64,000 bases of DNA. Origin: an uncultured Pelagibacteraceae bacterium. Lineage in GTDB: Bacteria > Pseudomonadota > Alphaproteobacteria > Pelagibacterales > Pelagibacteraceae. Where the stretch lies: NCBI GenBank assembly GCA_902624075.1, contig CACNWC010000001.1, positions 1 through 64,000 on the forward strand. The letters are read 5' to 3'. Below are positions 61,184 through 64,000 of the stretch, one piece after another. The notes under the pieces were generated by a model. It saw only the letters and a list, made by a program, of their open reading frames with translations. It was not told the origin of the DNA and did not search any database. The translations under genes and the position numbers were made by a program. Numbering within the stretch: the stretch's first letter is position 1; each line of letters starts with the position of its first letter.

Positions 61184-62185
61184 TTAAAATCCCATTATTT
61201 CATGAATTTTTTTCATTTTATTAGATGCAATTTTATCTGCTTTTTCGCATCCTTCTTTAAGAATTTTATCCAAAAAACTTTTCTCGGATAGTAGTTTTTT
61301 AATCTCCTTTGATATTGGTTGTATTTTATCAACTAAAACTTGGGATAAACTCTCTTTAAATTTTGAAAAATTTTTCCCAGAAAATTCAATTACAGATTTT
61401 TCTAAAGTTAAACCACTTAAACTAGAATAAATTTCAATTAAATTTTTTGCCTCTGGTCTATTTTCCAACTCGTCTTTACTTGTTGGCATTGGTAGTGGAT
61501 CAGTTTTTGCTTTTTTAATTTTATTTATTATCTGATCTGCATTATCAGTTAAATTAATTCGACTTAAATCAGATAATTCTGATTTACTCATTTTTTTGGT
61601 ACCATCTTTAAGGCTCATAATTCTAGAAAATTCTTTCTGTATCAGTGGCTCTGGTACTTTAAAAAAATCTTCAACTTTAAAGTCATTATTAAATTTTTGA
61701 GCAATATCCCTACATAATTCTAAATGTTGTTTTTGGTCATCACCAACAGGTACATGAGTTGTATCGTATAATAATATATCAGCCGCCATCAAAACTGGAT
61801 AAGAATATAAACCAACACTTGCTTTCTCCTTATCTTTTCCAGCCTTCTCTTTAAATTGTGTCATTCTACTTAACCAACCTGTCCTGGCAGTACAACTTAA
61901 AATCCATGCTGCTTCTGAGTGAGCTTTTACTTTCGATTGATTAAAGATAATACTTTTTTTCGGATCAATTCCACTTGCTATGAAAGTAGCAACTGTTTCA
62001 CGAGTATTATTTTTTAATATGTTTGGATCTTGTTTTACGGTAATTGCATGCAGGTCAACAACACAAAAGATGCAGTCATTTTTTATATCATTATTTAACT
62101 CTACAAAATTTTTTATTGCACCTAAATAATTGCCCAAATGAAGATTACCAGTAGGCTGAACACCTGAAAATATTTTTTTTTCCAT
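61184..62185 (-). CDS. trpS: Tryptophanyl-tRNA synthetase
   Basis: [27 protein letters not shown]. Confidence 0.96.
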   Translation of the reverse strand: MEKKIFSGVQPTGNLHLGNYLGAIKNFVELNNDIKNDCIFCVVDLHAITVKQDPNILKNNTRETVATFIASGIDPKKSIIFNQSKVKAHSEAAWILSCTARTGWLSRMTQFKEKAGKDKEKASVGLYSYPVLMAADILLYDTTHVPVGDDQKQHLELCRDIAQKFNNDFKVEDFFKVPEPLIQKEFSRIMSLKDGTKKMSKSELSDLSRINLTDNADQIINKIKKAKTDPLPMPTSKDELENRPEAKNLIEIYSSLSGLTLEKSVIEFSGKNFSKFKESLSQVLVDKIQPISKEIKKLLSEKSFLDKILKEGCEKADKIASNKMKKIHEIMGF

Positions 62186-62187
62186 AT

Positions 62188-63717
62188 TTAATACTTTAAT
62201 TTAAGATCTTTAGAATTAAAAGCTTTGATAAAAAAGCTTAAAACCAAATAGAACATTAATCCTAATACCACAGATAATATCAAATAAAATAATTTTAAAT
62301 TGTGGTCATAAACTAATTTATCACCAAAAATAGTTATAAAATAATTAAAAACAAATCCCATCGAAATTGATGCAAAAATTATTTTAAAAAGTTTTAAAAA
62401 AAATACATTATTAAAACTAAATAATTTTCGTTTTTTTAAAAGTAAAAATAATACTATAGAATTAAACCAGGATGATATTGATGTTGCTATAGGAATTATT
62501 ATAAAACCAATATCTTTAAAATAATAAAGACTAATAGATATGTTTAAAAAAACAGAAATTAAAGAAATATAAAAAGGAGTTTTTGTATTTTGGTTTGCAA
62601 AGAAAAAACTTGAAAATACTTTTATTAGTGCAAATGCAGGCAGCCCAAGAGCAAAAAAATAAAGAGCTTTAGCAGAATTATTTACAGAGTCCTCTGTAAA
62701 AGAACCATAACCAAATAATGCTGAGACAATTTCTGCAGAACCAATCATCAAAGCTAAAGTAGCAGGTAAACTTAAAAACATACTTAATTCTAAAGCTTTA
62801 TTCTGAATAAGTTGAATTTGATTTTTTTTCCTTGTATGAACATATTTAGAAAGCTGTGGCAAAACAACAACACCAATTGCTATTCCTGCAATAGCTAAAT
62901 TTATTTGATAAATTCTATCTGCATAATAAAGATACGACACTGCACTTGCTTGAAAAGAGGCAATAATTGTTCCTATCAGAATATTTATTTGAGTTACACC
63001 AGACGAAAAAATACTAGGTAAAAGTTTTTTAAAAAATATTTTTACTGGTTTTGTTAATTTTATATTGAAATCAAATTTTAGTGAGTAAAATTTTTTTACA
63101 TAGTGATATAAAAAAATAATCTGCAAAAAGCCTGCTATGGAGACACCATAGGAAAGATAATAAACAATATGATCATCCAATAATTTTCCAAAAAGTAAAA
63201 TCCCAATCAAAATTAAATTCAGTATAATTGGTGCAGCAGAAGCAGCAGCAAATTTATTATGAGAATTAAGAATTGCTGAGAAAAAGGATGCTATGCAAAC
63301 AAACATTAAAAATGGAAAAGTAATTCTTGTCAAAGAAATAGCTAAGTCAATTTTTTTTGTATCTTCAATAAACCCAGGTGCAATTAAACTTACAAATAAT
63401 GGCATCAAAACTTCTATAACTAGAACTAAAACTAATAAACTTAAAAATAATAAATTAAAAATTTGATCTGCAAAATTTTTAGATTTAGTTTTTCCCTTTA
63501 TCAATTCGGAAGTATAACTTGGAACAAAAGCTGCATTAAAAGTTCCCTCTGCAAAAAGTCTTCTAAAAGTATTTGGAATTCTAAAGGCTACAAAAAAAGC
63601 ATCAGCTATTAAACTTGTGCCTAAAAAAATTGCGATTAGGATATCTCTTAAATAACCAAGTATTCTGCTGATTATTGTATAAAATCCAAAAGTCCCTGTT
63701 GACTTAATTAAGTTCAT
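62188..63717 (-). CDS. murJ: Lipid II flippase MurJ
   Basis: [44 protein letters not shown]. Confidence 0.95.
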   Translation of the reverse strand: MNLIKSTGTFGFYTIISRILGYLRDILIAIFLGTSLIADAFFVAFRIPNTFRRLFAEGTFNAAFVPSYTSELIKGKTKSKNFADQIFNLLFLSLLVLVLVIEVLMPLFVSLIAPGFIEDTKKIDLAISLTRITFPFLMFVCIASFFSAILNSHNKFAAASAAPIILNLILIGILLFGKLLDDHIVYYLSYGVSIAGFLQIIFLYHYVKKFYSLKFDFNIKLTKPVKIFFKKLLPSIFSSGVTQINILIGTIIASFQASAVSYLYYADRIYQINLAIAGIAIGVVVLPQLSKYVHTRKKNQIQLIQNKALELSMFLSLPATLALMIGSAEIVSALFGYGSFTEDSVNNSAKALYFFALGLPAFALIKVFSSFFFANQNTKTPFYISLISVFLNISISLYYFKDIGFIIIPIATSISSWFNSIVLFLLLKKRKLFSFNNVFFLKLFKIIFASISMGFVFNYFITIFGDKLVYDHNLKLFYLILSVVLGLMFYLVLSFFIKAFNSKDLKLKY

Positions 63718-63767
63718 AAATCATATTAGTCTTAATTTTACCCCATTTGTACACCTAATTAAGAAAA

Positions 63768-64000
63768 ATGAAAAAAACAAAAGTTGATCATTACACGGAT
63801 AAAGAAGCCTTAGAGTTTCATAGCCATAAAAAGCCTGGCAAGATTGAAATTGTAGCATCCAAAAATATGATTACTAAAAGAGATCTGGCTCTTGCATATT
63901 CTCCGGGAGTTGCAGTCCCAGTAAAAAAGATCAGTGAAAATCCTGAAGCAGCTTATGATTATACTAGTAAAGGAAATTTAGTTGCTGTTATTAGTAATGG
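63768..64000 (+). CDS. Malic enzyme, N-terminal fragment (continues past the window)
   Basis: MKKTKVDHYTDKEALEFHSHKKPGKIEIVASKNMITKRDLALAYSPGVAVPVKKISENPEAAYDYTSKGNLVAVISN. Confidence 0.92.
   Translation, partial: MKKTKVDHYTDKEALEFHSHKKPGKIEIVASKNMITKRDLALAYSPGVAVPVKKISENPEAAYDYTSKGNLVAVISN

Noticed and set aside
1-64000. CRISPR array, prophage, transposon or defence island
   Set aside because: No regularly spaced direct repeats, integrase, transposase, capsid or Cas-like proteins were seen; nearly every gene is a recognisable core gene.

Overview
A low-GC, very tightly packed window that looks like core chromosome of a streamlined alphaproteobacterium, most likely SAR11/Pelagibacterales. 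This assignment rests on gene content, synteny and AT-richness, not on a database search. I recognise thrS (partial), gltD-gltB, uppP, aceE-aceF, a thiolase, a SUV3-like helicase, fdxA, carD, dsbB-coq7, argH-lptM-like-lysA, the origin-proximal cluster dnaN-dnaA-rpsT-mutM/ubiE-ubiB-coaBC-dut, katG, irr/fabA-fabB-fabI, pnp-rpsO-rbfA-infB-nusA-metK, lnt-ybeY-phoH-miaB-fur-tsaB, nfuA-trpS-murJ and a partial malic enzyme gene. There are two tRNAs (Arg-ACG, Leu-CAA). I see no CRISPR array, prophage, transposon or defence island. The most interesting signals are small or regulatory: (1) an unlisted 23-aa, almost purely Lys/Arg/Ala peptide gene with its own promoter, SD, a GANTC-bearing palindrome and a terminator; (2) near-identical ICE/Irr-like operators upstream of both katG and irr/fabA, with related Fur-box-like sequences upstream of an unlisted 59-aa Cys-rich protein; (3) AceE with a fused N-terminal lipoyl domain; (4) a truncated TsaB overlapping head-to-head with a deacetylase gene; (5) repeated 4-bp stop-codon sharing between convergent genes.
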